A stretch of DNA of 64,000 nucleotides from Butyrivibrio sp. MB2005 (GTDB lineage: Bacteria; Bacillota; Clostridia; Lachnospirales; Lachnospiraceae), in contig NZ_KE384157.1 of the NCBI RefSeq assembly GCF_000424285.1, positions 62,001 through 126,000 of the forward strand, written 5' to 3'. The notes beneath the pieces are model-generated. The model was given only the letters and a program-made list of their open reading frames with translations. It was not told where the DNA came from and made no database searches. This document shows positions 63,063 to 64,000 of the stretch, in pieces. A program made the translations under genes and the position numbers. Every line of letters begins with the position of its first letter. Within the stretch, counting starts at the first letter, position 1.

Positions 63063-63080
63063 AACTTATGCGCAAAAGTA
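63063..63080 (+). promoter_or_regulatory. LacI-type operator candidate 3 (ABC transporter operon)
   Basis: AACTTATGCGCAAAAGTA matches the site before the kinase gene (AACTTTAACGCAAAAGTT) at 14 of 18 bases. It lies 53 bp before the binding-protein start. Confidence 0.55.
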
Positions 63081-63132
63081 ACCGCTAACCACTATGCGGG
63101 TGGCTAGCAAAGTGCACAACAAGGAGGGTAAC

Positions 63133-64000
63133 ATGAAAAAGAAAGTATTATCTATTCTTCTCGCCGGAACAATGGCGCTCAGCATGACAGCATGCGGCGG
63201 ATCAACCGGCACAACTGACACAGCTGCTGATACAGCAGAGTCAACAGAGACAGCTACAGAGTCCACAGAGGCTGCTGAGTCCACAGAGGCTGCTGAGTCT
63301 ACAGAGGCTACTGAGTCTACTGCTTCAGCTGGAGCAATCAGACTTCTTAATGGTAAGCCTGAGATCAACGATCAGCTTAAAGAACTCGCTGAGCTTTACA
63401 AGTCTGAGACTGGTAATGAAGTTGTTATCGAGACAATCGGTGGCGACACAAGCGCTGGTGATGAGCTTAAGAAAATGTACCAGGCTGACAACATGCCTGA
63501 CATCTTCGTTATCGAAGCAAACCAGGCTGCTACATGGGACGGAATGCTTGCTGATCTCGCTGGTGAAGAATGGACAGACAAGACAGGCTTCGAGCTTGTT
63601 AATGATTCCATGGGAACAATCGGCTTCCCTTATACAGTAGAGGCTACAGCTCTTGGTTACAACGCTGACATCCTTTCACAGGCAGGCGTTGATCCTTCTA
63701 CTCTTACAAGCCCTGATGCTTGGAAGGCTGCTTGCGAAGCAATCGATGCCAAGAAGGATGAGCTTGGACTTACAGCTGTATTCGCATGGTGCGCAGAGCC
63801 CACAAACCTTGGCTGGTCTTCAGGTACACACGTATTTGGTCAGTACCTTGATGCAGGTCTTAAGGCAGACGACACAACATACATCGATCTTCTTAACGAC
63901 GGCGGTCAGATCGATGAGGCAAGAATGAAGAACTTCGCTGAGTTCGTTGGTATGATGAACCAGTACTCTGACAAGGATCATCTTCTTGTTGACGGAACAT
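63133..64000 (+). CDS. Sugar ABC transporter substrate-binding lipoprotein (partial)
   Basis: The gene starts at ATG 63133 behind AAGGAGG and runs off the window after about 289 codons. It has a lipoprotein signal (KKKVLSILLAGTMALSMTAC, lipobox cysteine C21) and then a Thr/Glu/Ser/Ala linker with three TESTEAA-type repeats (encoded by an 18-bp tandem DNA repeat). The rest is a family-1 extracellular solute-binding fold (AIRLLNGKPEINDQLKELAE, MPDIFVIEANQAATWDG, LGYNADILSQAGVDPSTLTS). It would capture the sugar for import; permease genes presumably follow. Confidence 0.9.
   Translation, partial: MKKKVLSILLAGTMALSMTACGGSTGTTDTAADTAESTETATESTEAAESTEAAESTEATESTASAGAIRLLNGKPEINDQLKELAELYKSETGNEVVIETIGGDTSAGDELKKMYQADNMPDIFVIEANQAATWDGMLADLAGEEWTDKTGFELVNDSMGTIGFPYTVEATALGYNADILSQAGVDPSTLTSPDAWKAACEAIDAKKDELGLTAVFAWCAEPTNLGWSSGTHVFGQYLDAGLKADDTTYIDLLNDGGQIDEARMKNFAEFVGMMNQYSDKDHLLVDGT

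Overview
This 64 kb window looks like the chromosome of a Gram-positive, low-to-mid G+C anaerobe of the Clostridia, most likely a Lachnospiraceae member of the Butyrivibrio/Pseudobutyrivibrio kind. The reasons are sortases and LPXTG-anchored pilins, tandem GGDEF enzymes with c-di-GMP-I riboswitches, a GH13_18 phosphorylase, an infC gene with an ATT start behind a terminator-type leader, and AGGAGG-like ribosome-binding sites. The genus is an inference; no ribosomal RNA gene is present.

Layout. 1-2.7 kb: Memo-AMMECR1 fusion and its radical SAM partner. 2.7-12.2 kb: a scarred accessory region. It holds a decayed metal ABC transporter, a junction where two broken genes meet at about 4020, a tail-less FtsZ paralogue, a WG-type pseudogene with an internal stop, and a four-gene minus-strand operon. 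The operon encodes a soluble FtsH-like AAA+/M41 protease, a nuclease with EVE/PUA-like modules on both sides of a QxK core, a WYL regulator and a DEDDh exonuclease with a C4 zinc finger. It ends in a terminator and has a complete IS30-family element just upstream. This operon is the best candidate for an undescribed, possibly defence-related, system.

12.2-27 kb: ElyC/YdcF-like protein, a small His-motif repeat protein, three diguanylate cyclases (one PAS-GGDEF and two overlapping membrane GGDEFs), tRNA-Trp, a metallophosphoesterase, a DUF4015 hydrolase-like lipoprotein/secreted protein, an acyltransferase, a macro-NADAR fusion, HflX and 4-alpha-glucanotransferase.

27-52.3 kb: a cell-surface island, all on the minus strand. 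It has one 1730-residue Glu/Thr-rich surface protein, a dipeptidase, and a pilus locus with two sortases, two LPXTG pilins, a signal peptidase I and two paralogous giant adhesins (1755 and 1935 residues). One giant adhesin and a coiled-coil gene each lie behind a c-di-GMP-I riboswitch with its own terminator. The signal peptidase and the 1730-residue protein share a conserved upstream element with a palindrome. With three GGDEF enzymes nearby, the picture is c-di-GMP-controlled surface adhesion.

52.8-58.8 kb: housekeeping genes infC-rpmI-rplT, a HAD hydrolase, a small membrane protein, purA, an SGNH hydrolase and cysK. 58.9-64 kb: a sugar locus with a GH13_18 disaccharide phosphorylase, a P-loop kinase, a divergent LacI regulator and the start of a sugar ABC transporter operon. 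Three copies of a common operator-like sequence lie in its two control regions.
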